In this document: in pieces, positions 1 through 10,725 of the stretch
Numbering within the stretch: the stretch's first letter is position 1
Layout: the number at the start of each line of letters is the position of its first letter
Assembly (NCBI GenBank): GCA_037833965.1
Contig: AP031356.1
Location: 25,380,501-25,444,500 of the forward strand
Direction of reading: 5' to 3'
Source of the DNA: Marchantia polymorpha subsp. ruderalis
Lineage: Eukaryota; Streptophyta; Marchantiopsida; Marchantiales; Marchantiaceae
DNA: 64,000 nucleotides
The notes under the pieces: generated by a model
Database searches by the model: none
Seen by the model: only the letters and a program-made list of their open reading frames with translations
What the model was told of the DNA's origin: nothing
Position numbers and translations under genes: made by a program

Positions 1-1407
1 TAAAAATGACATAATGACAGTTTTCCACAATATTTACATAGTGTGAAAAAATTTAATCCATATTCGTGAAAAATGTGTGTTTTTTAATATAAATTTTATT
101 TTGCTTTGCTGTATTAAAAAATATATCAAACTAGTAAAACATAACAACCAATACATATATAGTGTAGGTGTCAATATTTTGGAAGTAAAATAAATAAATA
201 TTGTAAATAAAACATAAATTTTGATCATAATTATATAAAATATAAAAAATTTCTAATAAATTTTCAAAACACAAAAATATATATGAATTAGTTATGATTA
301 CAAATATTGATGGTTTAAGATCATATATCTCACAAATTTCATGAGATGATGAAACTTAAATTTAAATGTGTGGAGAGCATAGCCAAAATAGTCAATTACT
401 CAAGATAGAAAAAATGCAGCGAGCTGTTGATGAAAATTCCAAAATGATGATTAGTGATTCCATGTAATAGTATTATACTAGTCAAAATCATTTCCTATTA
501 TTTCTAGGTTATTGTAAAATATCTAATTAACATGTTTTCATTGCTCTATGTAGAGTAAAGTATTGAGTTCACAATTAACTGAAATTGATACTACGTTAAG
601 AATAAATAAATTTTAGATTTATTTGTATTCATAGTTGGATTATAGATAATCTATACATAGATCTCATTACGATACTATCGCAGTTTAAATATTTAGATTA
701 CAGCCATCCAGACTCCGGGTTGATGACTGGTCCTTCATACGCGCATTGTACTGCTGAGTCAATCAACTTCGACTGACTTAGTAGTCACTAAAGTTGAATG
801 TATTGAGCGAGAGAAGTTGGTTTGAAGATCGATTAGTCGACAGCTCTATTCTTTCTCGCCTTTTCACTCGATGTAATGTTTGTTGTAAATTGTGGATGAA
901 TATGGCCATAAAGTCCACAGGGTTGTAAAGCATGTTGTGATCATTACAAACCATCGAAGTAGCGAAATTTCCATTGAAAGCCACTTGGCTGTTGTAATCC
1001 TACTTGCTCGTGATCAAAGTGTACTTAGATAGTTAAAGTACTGCTCGAAGCGCAATTTTTGTTCCAAAGTAATAGCTACTGGACGATCCTCGAGAGGGAC
1101 AATTATGAAAGTGAAAACAACAGGATTATCCTTTTGGCAGAAGAAAAGTTGTGCACAAAAAATCTTATGTTACGGCCAATGTTCTCGAGATGTATTTTTA
1201 TCTAATTATTTCTGAATTGGGCGAATAAAGCTGGTAAGGTCTTTCTGAGAAAGAAATACAATCATGTAACGAGACTAGCTCAACTGTAAGAAGCCTTTAT
1301 GTTGAGCTAGTGAGATACATCTGTAAAACTTGAAATGTTCTTAGTGTATGGGATTGGGTAGGCCACTTGGATGTCAAAAAAGATCCACCTTATGGATCCT
1401 TTGTGTA
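1..1407. other. AT-rich intergenic DNA
   Basis: No convincing gene. A less AT-rich patch at about 680-1140 contains a 68-codon minus-strand frame (778-984) with no recognisable domain and no splice partners. The rest is AT-rich with short homopolymer runs. Confidence 0.5.
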
Positions 1408-1575
1408 ACTTGGATAATTTATAGTAAGAAGAAAAATCTTGATAGAGCATGCTAAGCACAATGTGCATGCATTAAATGGACAATATAGGTGTAATCATTG
1501 TCGAACATGTCAGCAATTTTTGCACGATTTACAATAGTAATAGATTTGCATTAAATTGGGCAGGCTACAAAGGCT
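1408..1575 (+). repeat. Left arm of a 170-bp diverged inverted repeat
   Basis: This segment aligns as reverse complement with 4310-4480 (roughly 75-80% by eye). Shared blocks include gtaacttggataa, the stretch around gcattaaatgga, ggtgtaatcat and ttttgcacgatttacaata. The arms enclose 2.7 kb of AT-rich DNA. This could be the long terminal inverted repeat of an old DNA transposon, but no target-site duplication is obvious. Confidence 0.6.
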
Positions 1576-4309
1576 AACGGTTGCTTTTTCATAATAAAAT
1601 AGTTGCAACATTTCACAAGAAAAATCAAAAAACATATAAACACACATATCAAAATGCCAACACTAAAGTATGTAATTCGTCAATGCGGAATACATTCACT
1701 ATAACACAAAAACACTTTATTTGTAAAATACTAAAGGTATAGTTGAAAGCTTTCGCCAGCTATTTTTTCTGATTATAGAAAAATCTAGATTTCAATCAGG
1801 GTTTAACTAACCTAATTTAGATTAAAGCTGAATTTACTACTCATGCACTCACTTTCAAACTTAAATAATTGTCTTTTTAATTAAGCATCTTTGCATCAAA
1901 CTACCACATAGGTTATGCATATGTTTTCAATGTTGTCAATACGGTTGTTCAATCTTCATCTTTCTTTATTGATTGAAAGTGATTGTTTAGATTTAAAGTG
2001 AAATACTTTCAACCTTTTTAGATTTATTTTATACTTTTAAACCTTTTTATACCTTTTAGAAACATCTTGGTTGAAAGATTATTCTAATCTAGTCATCTTG
2101 ATTGGTAGAATGTGATTTTTGAAGATTAAATTTAACAACAATATTTTTATTTTATCAATAAATCTTAAGTTTTTTCTTCTTTTGCTAAAGTATTCTAATC
2201 TTGTCAATGATATTTTGCAATTTAATAAATGACTTGAATGATTTCACAACAAATATTTCAACCTGAAATATGAAACAATAATAATATACATTAAAGAAGG
2301 AAATCAAAAATAGCATCATTTTTTTTAACATTAATGAAATTGCAAATATTTTATTATCGGCATATTTTTCTTGTTTTCTAGCATTTATGACTAAAATTTT
2401 TAGTTACTTGAACTACAAAAGTGTTGGAATTCTTTTGTCAAATTCAAGCATGTGCATTTTTTTTTTCATAATCAATCATTTCCTATCATCATCTTATGCA
2501 CAAAAAATTATTTCAACAAATCTTGATGTAAAAGACTTTTTTTGATTCCAATTTTTGGTATAATTTATCTGTATACATGTACCATCTTTAATCAAATCAT
2601 TTAGGTTCAACCAATAGGCATGTAAACCTTAATGAATTTATTTCGCTTCCACTAATGTTATCTTATCCATTCATGAAAAAATTGATATATTTCATATATG
2701 TTTGCATATTTGAGACTTAAAAAATTAAAAATAAAATTTTTTTTGTTCTGTTCACAACCTTACTGTTAATTCATGCAAATGTTGAGAAAACTCTTTTGTT
2801 GATCATTGTAATGTTTGTCGTAACTTTTTTTAACAAACCTTAATTTTTAAAGATATATATATCAAATAGAATAGAATGTAATGAGATATGGACAAAAAAA
2901 TTAAAGGTATATAATAGTCTTGTGAGAAGAAATCTTATTCGCATCATAATTTATTTTCTTTGCATGATTTCATCAAAGATATTGTAAATGTTAAATAGAT
3001 TGTGCATCGTTCAATTTTCCAAGTGAAAACCATCTGTATGGACTTTTTGCTTTTTGTTTAATAAATATATCCATGATATTAAATTTTAGATATGAGATTT
3101 TTTTCCCCAATATAACATATTCAAAGACTTTTCATTTATTTTTACGCGCAAATTCTAACACAAACAATTTCATCTATACATGAAATTAAAAAACAACACA
3201 CATAGTTTATTTGAAAATATTTTGTTCAAAATAATATGTTTACATCAACCTATTTAAAAAACTACAGTCTTGGATCATAAATCAGAAACCTTGACTTGGA
3301 TTTTGGCTCAATTAAGCGAATTTGATTGTGTCATCTTCTTTTGATATTTAGAGCTTGATTCGTGACAAGAGTGTGAGAACTCAATTTCTTGTGAATCCAA
3401 CTTCATTTAGATGATACTATTTGCTTCTGATGTGTTCATGTACACCAACAACCCTTCCTTCGCACAGTTTCGACATGTTCATTCTGAAAATGTCTTGAAT
3501 TGAAATCCTTCCCTACTTTCGGGCAAAAACATCCAAACTTTTCGAATGTCAAGTGACAGAAACACACATTCAGATTTGTTTCTTTCCATTCATGGCTATC
3601 CAGAATTTAAATGTCAATGTAGTTTTTTATTTTGGTTTGGAGGAATGTTGTGGGAAGGAGGTGAATGCCATCACCAGTGTGGCGGGCAGACACCGCTCTT
3701 TTGATTTGAATTAGTTGGAAAATAATAATTTGAAGTCTAGTTTTAGGTAATTGCGGGGATCTCAGCCCCTCTATCTTCCCTCATTATTCAGGAACTCATT
3801 CTGGTCTGCACTTGAAGTTGAGCAAAGGGAAACATTCCGGCATGAACGAGGATCGGAGATTCCTTCATTCGCAGTAGCGGATACAATAGCACTAATAAAA
3901 TGCAGGTTTCGAATCCACTACATCCGAACAGTAATGTTACCAATCCCATAGCCTAAGCTCTGTGGCAAGACAGACCTGACATATGATTCATTCTTGTCTA
4001 CCAGAATCTTTTAAAATTCTTTCATGTCCTTCTCCAGCTGCTATGCTTCTACGAAGTCAAAGAAGAATAAGTGTCATGAAGGCCAAACTGGTCGGACAAT
4101 CACATGTTTGAAGGCACGGGTCAACAGAGGATACAATATAAACGGTGTAGCATTGAGATTGAATTTCCAATGTGCTCCACATGTAGAATGAACCACAAGC
4201 AAAGTCAGTCTCGAACCACACATGCATTAAGATGCAAAACTAATTGATCAGATAAATTAAGACGCCACAATGATAAATGCGTCTTTGGAGCCTGTCCAAT
4301 CTAATGATA
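1576..4309. other. AT-rich spacer between inverted-repeat arms
   Basis: About 2.7 kb of AT-rich DNA with no recognisable protein. A 66-codon frame at 3751-3951 lies in a slightly GC-richer patch and resembles no family I know. If 1408-4480 is a transposon, it is non-autonomous. Confidence 0.4.
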
Positions 4310-4480
4310 GAGCTTGCCCAATTTCATGCTAATTTACTACTATTGTAAATCGTGCAAAAATTGCACAAACATTTTCGACGATGATTACACCTGTGTTATC
4401 CATTTAATGCGTGCACATTGTGATTAGTATGTTCTATCCAAAATATTCCTCTTACTATAGGTTATCCAAGTTACTCAATA
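4310..4480 (-). repeat. Right arm of the diverged inverted repeat
   Basis: Reverse complement partner of 1408-1575. Similarity begins near the gttatccaagttac block and ends near the gcccaatttcatg block. Just beyond it the GC-richer composite repeat region starts. Confidence 0.6.
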
Positions 4481-4673
4481 GTTAGATCCCCTATATAGAG
4501 CACATGTAAATAAACTGAGAATAGCCTTTTTCTGTCGAGTGAAAGAACAGCAGTGATAGAAACAGGCTGACAGTGCCCATTTGGAGGAATAGTGAGAGAG
4601 GTGAGAAAGAACTACGCATGGTCTGCTGTTGTCACGAAGGAGGAAAAAGCAATTGATCAAGAAGCACTAGAAT

Positions 4674-4717
4674 GTGTTTCGTATCTTCTCGCTTTCTAGC
4701 ACGAAGATACGAAACAC
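4674..4717. repeat. Perfect 15-bp hairpin
   Basis: gtgtttcgtatcttc at 4674-4688 is exactly complementary to 4703-4717, with a 14-base loop. It lies just inside the left edge of the composite repeat region. Confidence 0.7.
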
Positions 4718-4833
4718 TGAACTTGATGCACTAACAGCGATAACGTGCGGAAATGCTTTAGCGAAAAGATTATGAATGCGAAGGAGAAAGTATGGAGATT
4801 TCGTACCAAGGATAGAAGCCCATAGTAAATAAA

Positions 4834-5030
4834 AGATAATCTGCAGCCTTCTCGCATGGCAGAAGGCGTAATGGGCACTGGACTGTGTCTAACCTAGAGT
4901 CTCAGTTGCCTGCTTCCTCAGTTTATCAGCTTCGAGTTACAAATCTAGATCACATGTTCACCTTCGCGAGCACTTTGGCGTACGGATCGACTCATGCATA
5001 GCGCTCGATCCGTAGGCGGAATTACACACA
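4834..5030 (-). repeat. Dispersed module R1, copy 1
   Basis: A block starting agataatctgcagcc recurs at about 6741 and 8061, and inverted at 24140-24262. On the minus strand each copy contains a frame reading roughly LEADKLRKQATE. It always precedes a GC-rich stretch, and in copies 1 and 2 also a hairpin/tRNA-like repeat. The origin is unrecognised. Confidence 0.6.
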
Positions 5031-5040
5031 GATACACACT

Positions 5041-5267
5041 CAGCAAACAAGTTAGTGTGTAATTTATGATCTTGAAGAAGATGATAAATTTCGCACTAAC
5101 TTGTTCGCTGAACACCAAGTGATTGTGGCCCAATGGTAAGGGCCACACATTGGGACTTGGGGATCCTGGGTTCGAATCCGAGTTCCCAACCATCCTCATC
5201 CTCCCAATATATTACATCCCTGGTGTCAAGGTGATGTCAGTGAAGTAATATAAGGTGAGGGTGAGGG
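5041..5267 (+). mobile_element. Hairpin/tRNA-like SINE-type repeat, copy 1
   Basis: The 227-bp unit has three parts. First is a long near-palindrome (5041-5111). Second is a tRNA-like core with a Pol III A box tggcccaatgg (5126-5136) and a perfect B box ggttcgaatcc (5169-5179). Third is a tail whose two ends are again roughly complementary around a fixed middle (ttacatccctggtgtcaagg). The D stem GCCC/GGGC and the T arm fold well. The anticodon loop would read ttGGGac (Pro-like), but the anticodon and acceptor stems do not pair. This is therefore a tRNA-derived element rather than a tRNA gene. Other copies are at 5664, 6964 and 25114 (inverted). Confidence 0.7.
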
Positions 5268-5465
5268 AGTTAGGAGCTGCTTACTTCCCCATTCCTATCT
5301 TTTTCGCAAAATGTAAATATTGGATTACAATGTTCTGTCTAAGAGGCACTATCCCCATCCCTGTATGCGGAACAGCAATTTGCGGAATTACGATAATCAC
5401 TCTTGAGTCTGTGTAAGTAGACAAAACATTCATCCGAAATAGAAACATTGCGAAATCACACTGAC

Positions 5466-5518
5466 CTGGCTCATCGACAGCTGAGGCATGGTTACCGATA
5501 ATCCGCACGACCATTCAC
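5466..5518 (-). pseudogene. Truncated nitrilase exon, copy 0
   Basis: The last 53 bases of the nitrilase exon described at 6079-6252, including the splice donor context (CCAG then gtcagt, minus strand). At 5518/5519 the sequence switches abruptly to the module found at 8440-8660, so this copy was cut by rearrangement. Confidence 0.6.
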
Positions 5519-5663
5519 GGCCACTTGCTTCGCCACAGCAGATGTACGGGAAAACAGTGTTCCTGGCCAGCAGTTCGCGATCTTCCGTGCTCTGTCCTCC
5601 AGCCTCCAGCCTCAAAGCCGGCGAAGGTTATGCAAAGAACTCTACTGCAGGAGTTATTCAGTT

Positions 5664-5890
5664 CAGCAAACAACTCAGTAAGAAATTTATAATCTTAAAT
5701 AAGATTATAAATTTCCCATTGAGTTGTTTGGTGGACACCTAGTGATTGTGGCCCAATGGTAAGGGTCACACATTGGGACTTGGGGGTCCTGGGTTCAAAT
5801 CCGGGTTACCTCCGACTATCATCCGCCCCATATATTACATCCCTGGTGTCAAGGTGATATTAGTGAAGTAATATGTGGGGAGTCGGATGA
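5664..5890 (+). mobile_element. Hairpin/tRNA-like SINE-type repeat, copy 2
   Basis: Same 227-bp architecture as at 5041. The leader hairpin (about 5664-5735) differs in sequence from copy 1 in its outer part (caactcag against caagttag), yet its opposite strand differs correspondingly and still pairs. The B box has one change (ggttcaaatcc). The tail arms (catccg...ccccatatattac and gtaatatgtgggg...cggatg) are also self-complementary but unlike copy 1. It is nearly identical to the inverted copy at 25114-25339. Confidence 0.7.
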
Positions 5891-6078
5891 AGTCGCAGGA
5901 GCTGCGGACTTCTCCCCCCATTCCTATCTTTTTCGCAAAATGTAAATATTGGATTACAATATTCAGTCTAAGAGGCTCAATCCGCGAACCTATTTGCGGA
6001 ATTACGATAATCACTCCTGAATCTCTATAGTAGACAAGACAATCATCCGAAGCGAAAACATTGCGAAATCACACTGAC

Positions 6079-6252
6079 CTGGCTCATCGACAGCTGAGGC
6101 ATGGTGTTAGCGATAATCCTCAAGACCATTCACAGAACGGCTGCCGATAACGAACTTCGCACCACGTGGATATCCAACGATCAAATCCTCCGAGAAGACA
6201 ACCAGTTAAACACCCAGCAAAGCAGCTTCCGCGATACAACGCTCCGCTTTAT
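6079..6252 (-). pseudogene. Captured nitrilase exon, copy 1
   Basis: The minus strand reads, after a tcctacag acceptor, DKAERCIAEAA..., then LVVFSEDLIVGYPRGAKF, ending at AVDEPG with a gtcagt donor. This matches the N-terminal catalytic exon of plant nitrilases (NIT4/NIT1 type, carbon-nitrogen hydrolase fold; pattern AEAASLG..LVVFPEAFIGGYPRG). The length is 174 bases with no indel. Two in-frame stops (after LLGV and DYR) show it is dead as coding sequence. It keeps the Glu that corresponds to the first catalytic residue, which the other copies have changed to Lys. No other nitrilase exon is nearby. Confidence 0.75.
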
Positions 6253-6740
6253 CTGTAGGAAAACAAACCTTGAGTTACGATTTTGGCACGATAATAAGTC
6301 TCTCGTGCCAAAATCGACGTTTGTTAATGGAACCTTTCCGATGGCATATCTCAAAACCCTCTTTTGTCCACGATACAAGGGCGGATTAGAACCAGGCGTA
6401 GCAGAAGTGTAGTAAGGATGGTTCATGCTTGCAATACGCTCACACGCTTCGAGCCTGATACTGGACTCATCTCCACTTCGATATCGAGCACCTACCAATG
6501 CTCCACTCCTGGCTCGAGCTGATAATCCATTTCCAACTCAATTGGATAGTCAGATCAATCTCTGATCTCATCCGAATCCTCAACTTGTGCCCAGCCAGAA
6601 AGAAACAATTTTTACTCCCATGTGCTAAAAACTATGCATGAGGCGTACGGTCGATCCGTAGGCGCAGAAAACAAATACCCACTCCGAGGAAGCGATACAA
6701 CTTGAACTTCACGAAAATCGGCTGTCATGCTACATGTAAT

Positions 6741-6962
6741 AGATAATCCGCAGCCTTCTCGCATTGCAGAAGGCGTAAGGGGCACTGGACTGAAACCAGC
6801 ATCTAACCTAGAGGCTCAGTTGCCTGCTTCCTCAGTTTATCAGGTTCGAGTTACAAATCTAGTTCACATGTCCACCTTCGCGAGCACTTTGGCGTACGGA
6901 TCGACCGTACGCCTCAGGCATGGCGGTCGATCCGTAGGCGGAATTACACACAGATACACACT
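6741..6962 (-). repeat. Dispersed module R1, copy 2
   Basis: Second copy of the block at 4834-5030, also followed by a hairpin/tRNA-like repeat (6964). The order R1, hairpin repeat, spacer, nitrilase exon recurs, which indicates duplication of a 1.3-1.9-kb unit. Confidence 0.6.
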
Positions 6963-6963
6963 T

Positions 6964-7189
6964 AGCATACAAGTTAGTGGGAAATTTATGATCTTAAATA
7001 AGATCATAAATTTCCCACAAACTTGTTTTCTGAACACCAAGTGATTGTGGCCCAATGGTTAGGGCCACACATTGGGACTTGGGGGTCCTGAGTTCGAATC
7101 CGAGTTCCCTATCACCCTCATCCTCCTCTTATATTACATCCCTGGTGTCAAGGTGATGTCAGTGAAGTTATATACGATGAGGAGGAGGG
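6964..7189 (+). mobile_element. Hairpin/tRNA-like SINE-type repeat, copy 3
   Basis: A 226-bp unit. The leader is a near-perfect 27-bp hairpin (6970-6996 against 6999-7025, one mismatch). The A box tggcccaatgg and B box ggttcgaatcc type motifs follow with the same spacing as in copy 1. The tail ends (ccctcatcctcctc and gatgaggaggaggg) are complementary and differ from those of copy 2. Confidence 0.7.
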
Positions 7190-7389
7190 CGTTAGGAGCT
7201 GCGGACTTCCCCCATAACTATCCTTTTCGCAAAATGTTAATATTCGATAACAATGTTCTGTCTAAGACGCTCTATCCCCATCCCTATTGGCGAAACAGCA
7301 ATTTGCGGAAATATGATAATCACTCCTGAGTCTGTGTAAGTAGACAAGACATTCATCCGAGATAGAAAACATTGTGAAATCACACTGAC

Positions 7390-7562
7390 CTGGCTCATCG
7401 ACAGCTGGGGCATGGTGTTTGCGATAATCCTCACGACCTTTTGCAGAACGACTGCCGATACCGAACTTCGCATCACGCGGATATCCAACGATAACAGCCT
7501 TTGGAAAGCAACCACTTAAACACCCAGCGAAGCAGCTTCCGCCATGAAACGCTCCGCTTTAT
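7390..7562 (-). pseudogene. Captured nitrilase exon, copy 2
   Basis: The minus-strand frame begins [15 protein letters not shown] after a cctacag acceptor and ends VDEPG before gtcagt. It is one base shorter than the 174-base exon (frameshift in the VVFP region) and has an in-frame stop after LGV. It is the direct counterpart of the intact exon at 24751-24924 in the right arm. Confidence 0.75.
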
Positions 7563-8060
7563 CTGTAGGAAAAACAAACCTTGAGTTACAATTTTGGCAC
7601 GAGAAACTTATTATCGTTCGTACTCGAAGTTTGTTAATGGAACCTTCATCGTGGCATATCTCAAAACCTGCTATAGCCTCTTTAGGTCACGATACAAGGG
7701 CGGATTAGAACTAGGCGCAGCAGGAGTGTAGTAAGGACGGTTCATGCTTGCACTACGCTCACGCGCTTCGGGTCTGATACTGGACTCATCTCCACTTCGA
7801 TAGCGAGCATCTACCAGTGCTCCACTCCTGGCTCGAGCTGATAATACATTTCCAACTCAATTGGATAGTCAGATCAATCTCTGATCTCGTCCGAATACTC
7901 GCCTTGAGCCCAGCGAGCAAGAGACAATTTCAACTCCCATGTGCTAAAAACTATGCATGAGGTGTACGGTCGCTCTGTAGGCGCAAAACACAAATACCCA
8001 CTCCGGGGCCGCGTAGCAACTCTAACTTCTCGAAAATCGGCTGTCAGGCTACAAACAAAA

Positions 8061-8200
8061 GATAATCCGCAGCCTTCTCGCATAGCAGAAGGCGTAATGG
8101 GCACTGGACTCAGACCAGTATCTAACCTAGAGACTTAGTTGCCTGCTTCCTCAGTTTATCACCTTCGAGGTAACGATCTCGTTCACATGTCCACCTTCGA
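8061..8200 (-). repeat. Dispersed module R1, copy 3
   Basis: Third copy of the block at 4834-5030. No hairpin repeat follows this one; it runs into the GC-rich module at 8305. It mirrors 24140-24262 in the right arm. Confidence 0.6.
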
Positions 8201-8304
8201 CTCACAAGGGAGGATGGACAAACAACTAAAGCCCGGTTGGGATGAAACTCACTGCAACTATCCACAAAATCTTAAGGTAGCCGAACCTACTTAGGACATC
8301 ACAC

Positions 8305-8658
8305 TTACAAGTCGCCTCCGGTCCGACGCAGAACCAAGGCCTGCAACAGCATCTGATCACGCTGCTGTACGCGAGCACTTTGGTTCGCAGAGTTGGCCAC
8401 TGTCAGCCTCCTCCCCGTCTCCATCATGAACACGGCTGCTGCCAAAATCGCAATAGCAGATGTACGAGAAAACAGTGTTCCTGGCCAGCAGTTCGCCATC
8501 TCCCGTGCTCTGTCCTCCAGCATCCAACCCACGCCTCGAAGCCGGCCACGGGTCTTGCAGATTCGAAAGGTGAGTGAGCTCGGGGTAACTCGACAGGACC
8601 TGCAGCGGAGGAAACGAGCGCCCGCATGGAGCAATGAAGCCCAAAGGCCGGCGGCCAC
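8305..8658 (-). pseudogene. Captured-looking GC-rich exon module, left copy
   Basis: A 117-codon minus-strand frame identical in protein sequence to 23656-24009 in the right arm. It contains a short hydrophobic stretch (SAIAILAAAVFMME) and a polar tail ending RRTGGDL just before a perfect donor-like gtaagt. A ctgcaggtc acceptor-like site lies inside it. I do not recognise the protein. The longer 188-codon frame on the opposite strand (8393-8959) is probably a shadow. One base that differs between the arms is silent in the 117-codon frame but changes Met to Ile in the 188-codon frame. Confidence 0.45.
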
Positions 8659-8785
8659 TTGCTTCCCCTCTAGGTCACGAGCGACGCAAAGCTACCAACG
8701 GCACTTCGACTGGAAGCAACGATACAGGAGCACTCTGCCTTTGAACAAACTGAACATTAGGAGCCGGAAGAGAATACCTACGCTC

Positions 8786-9037
8786 TCAGTCAAGGACTGT
8801 CTGCCTTTGTTTTATTCCAGTGCACATGCTACTCACCACATTTTCAGCTCGGGCTACCGCCTCAGATTGCAAGTGCATCGCCATTTCTTCGGTTCTACAG
8901 CTGGGCAGCCATATTTGCCGCATCATTGTTTCAATGACAAAGCTGAAAGATGGTACTGAGGGGATTTGAGTCGACGACGTGATACATGTGATACCCACCC
9001 AAAAAAAAATCATGGGATCTATAAAATAAGACTCCAA
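8786..9037 (-). pseudogene. Captured-looking exon fragment, left copy
   Basis: An 83-codon minus-strand frame matching 23277-23528 with only two or three residue changes. Its second half (EEMAMHLQSEAVARAENV) looks protein-like and is followed by a gtgagt donor-like site. With 8305-8658 on the same strand it may represent neighbouring exons of one unrecognised gene. Confidence 0.35.
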
Positions 9038-9592
9038 TCGTAAGTCATTTCTTCAAGGCAATTGCAGATGCATGTTTCTAATTTCATTTTTTTGATAAGC
9101 TACATGAGAACGTTTTGATCTTGAAAAGGAGAAGGGACCTGGTTTTTAGCTTGTATGCATGGACTCACGATCAGCTACATCCTTTCATTCAATGAAAGTC
9201 AGCAAGGCATTCTCATAATTGCTGCATTCTGACCTGTAAGTTTTCAAGGTGGATCTTTTCAATTTTTCGAATCTGCATATTCTCTAACACCTTGCAAGGA
9301 TTAAGTTTTTCTGTATAAGTTTCTCATACGTAAAATCGATAGACACTCGCCGTCTATGTCTGCTTTGTCACTTGACAAGTACTGTGCAAAAAAATGTGTC
9401 TCCTGTTCATCTTGTTTAATAATGACACATATCACTATTAAAAATTCAAACATTTAGATGTCTTGATCGTGAAGACATGTATGTTCTAAGCGTATGATAG
9501 GAATCTGTTCAATCTACTACGTCTCTTCGCAAGTCTCATAGGTGAGAAATATCGGTTTTTGCTCATTTTCTACTTAGATATATAATTAAACT

Positions 9593-9796
9593 TCATAAGT
9601 CAACCGCCTTATGGATTATCTTCTCCTCTTTCAGCGTTGCAAAATAGCCGAACATTCTTTGTCTTCTGGTGCTAAGGCATGCAAACCTGCGATGATTTTG
9701 CTCTAATTTCTCCTTGAACTCACTTTCTTTCACTTTTTTCCTTTCATATTTTCTTTTATTTTGTCGCGTGTTCTCACGATATCTGTGTTCGGCCAA
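9593..9796 (-). pseudogene. Small basic reading frame, left copy
   Basis: A 67-codon, highly charged frame (Lys/Arg/Glu-rich, MAEHRYREN start) preserved at about 90% in the right arm at 22520-22708, where it is 62 codons. It is shifted from that copy only near the end. No family recognised. Preservation may reflect recent duplication rather than selection. Confidence 0.35.
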
Positions 9797-9901
9797 CCGT
9801 TGCTTATAATAAGAGCACCTTCATTGACTGATATAACAAGTTCTTGTGATCTTCTATACTCAATCAAAATAATTACCCATCAAAGAAATGCATGTAAAGA
9901 A

Positions 9902-10100
9902 ATTATCCATCCGGTCTTTGACTTACCCCAGCCTCCGGCTCGCCCTCCCCGCCCGCCTCCCTGGTCCATCGCCGAGTCACTAAGGGATCGCCGAGCCCTT
10001 TGGACCTGTACCTACCCATGTGTGCGGGTGGCATTAGCAAAGAAAGAAGCCCAACATTGGATGCCCATACCAATGGGTTTGACATTATTGTTTTCATGAG
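9902..10100 (-). other. Isolated GC-rich island, left copy
   Basis: A 200-bp GC-rich island inside AT-rich sequence, mirrored at 22230-22400. On the sense strand of the right copy, a short Gly-rich frame starting ATGGACCAGGG runs into a consensus donor (ggctgggg then taagtc). This suggests a captured first exon of an unidentified gene. The left copy carries a small insertion (about 9972-9993). Confidence 0.4.
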
Positions 10101-10506
10101 GGTATCGGTTATAGCTTTCGAGTGGATACGAAATTAATGAATTCGTACCATGTCCATTAATTTTGTAGTTCATGTCAATTAATAATGTTTGAGACCTGGA
10201 CTCTAACATATGTTACTAGCATTGAATTCACGAATTGTAATGACTGTGCTCATTGCACAAATTGAATTTGAACGATAAATTATTTGTAAATCTTCTAGAT
10301 ATTGGTCTTTGATATTTTATATGTATATTGAAGCATCTATCTTTAGTTCACTTAATGTTAATTTTTTGAGAATTAAATAAAGAATATATTGAGGAATAAC
10401 ATAAATTAAATATTATACCATTTTTGAATAGATGGTGCAATGTGAATAGCATGGATGAACATTGTTCGCTGTTGATGGTTCGGGATGAATATAAATACGA
10501 AGTTAA

Positions 10507-10725
10507 ATGTTGAACTCCTCCAGAAAGTTTGGGACCGTGCTCCACTTCACAGATGAAGAGTTACAACTGCGAGATCGAACGGAGAAAGGTAAAACATGGA
10601 CATATGAAATCAACAAGCATGCATCAACTTCGACCTCCGATGAAGATATGAAAGCTGGCCCGTTTGAGTTCTTATCTAGTATATCACATGAATCCGAACA
10701 AATGGCTGCGAAAGCCCAGGAGTAG
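10507..10725 (+). pseudogene. 72-codon relic frame, left copy
   Basis: The frame reads LHFTDEELQLRDRTEKGKT and continues acidic to a stop. The right arm holds a diverged copy on the minus strand (about 21590-21812) with frame disruptions. No family recognised. It is oriented opposite to the nitrilase fragments. Confidence 0.3.

Noticed and set aside
5126..5190. Functional proline tRNA gene (GGG anticodon)
   Set aside because: The A box, B box, D stem and T arm look right, but the acceptor and anticodon stems do not pair in any copy, and the core is always embedded in the hairpin repeat.
8393..8959. 188-codon plus-strand frame, nearly identical to 23355-23921 minus
   Set aside because: It is antisense to the captured-looking pieces, lacks any known domain, and substitutions between arms alter it (Met/Ile, Asn/Ile) while at least one is silent in the opposite 117-codon frame. 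Its conservation follows from recent duplication.
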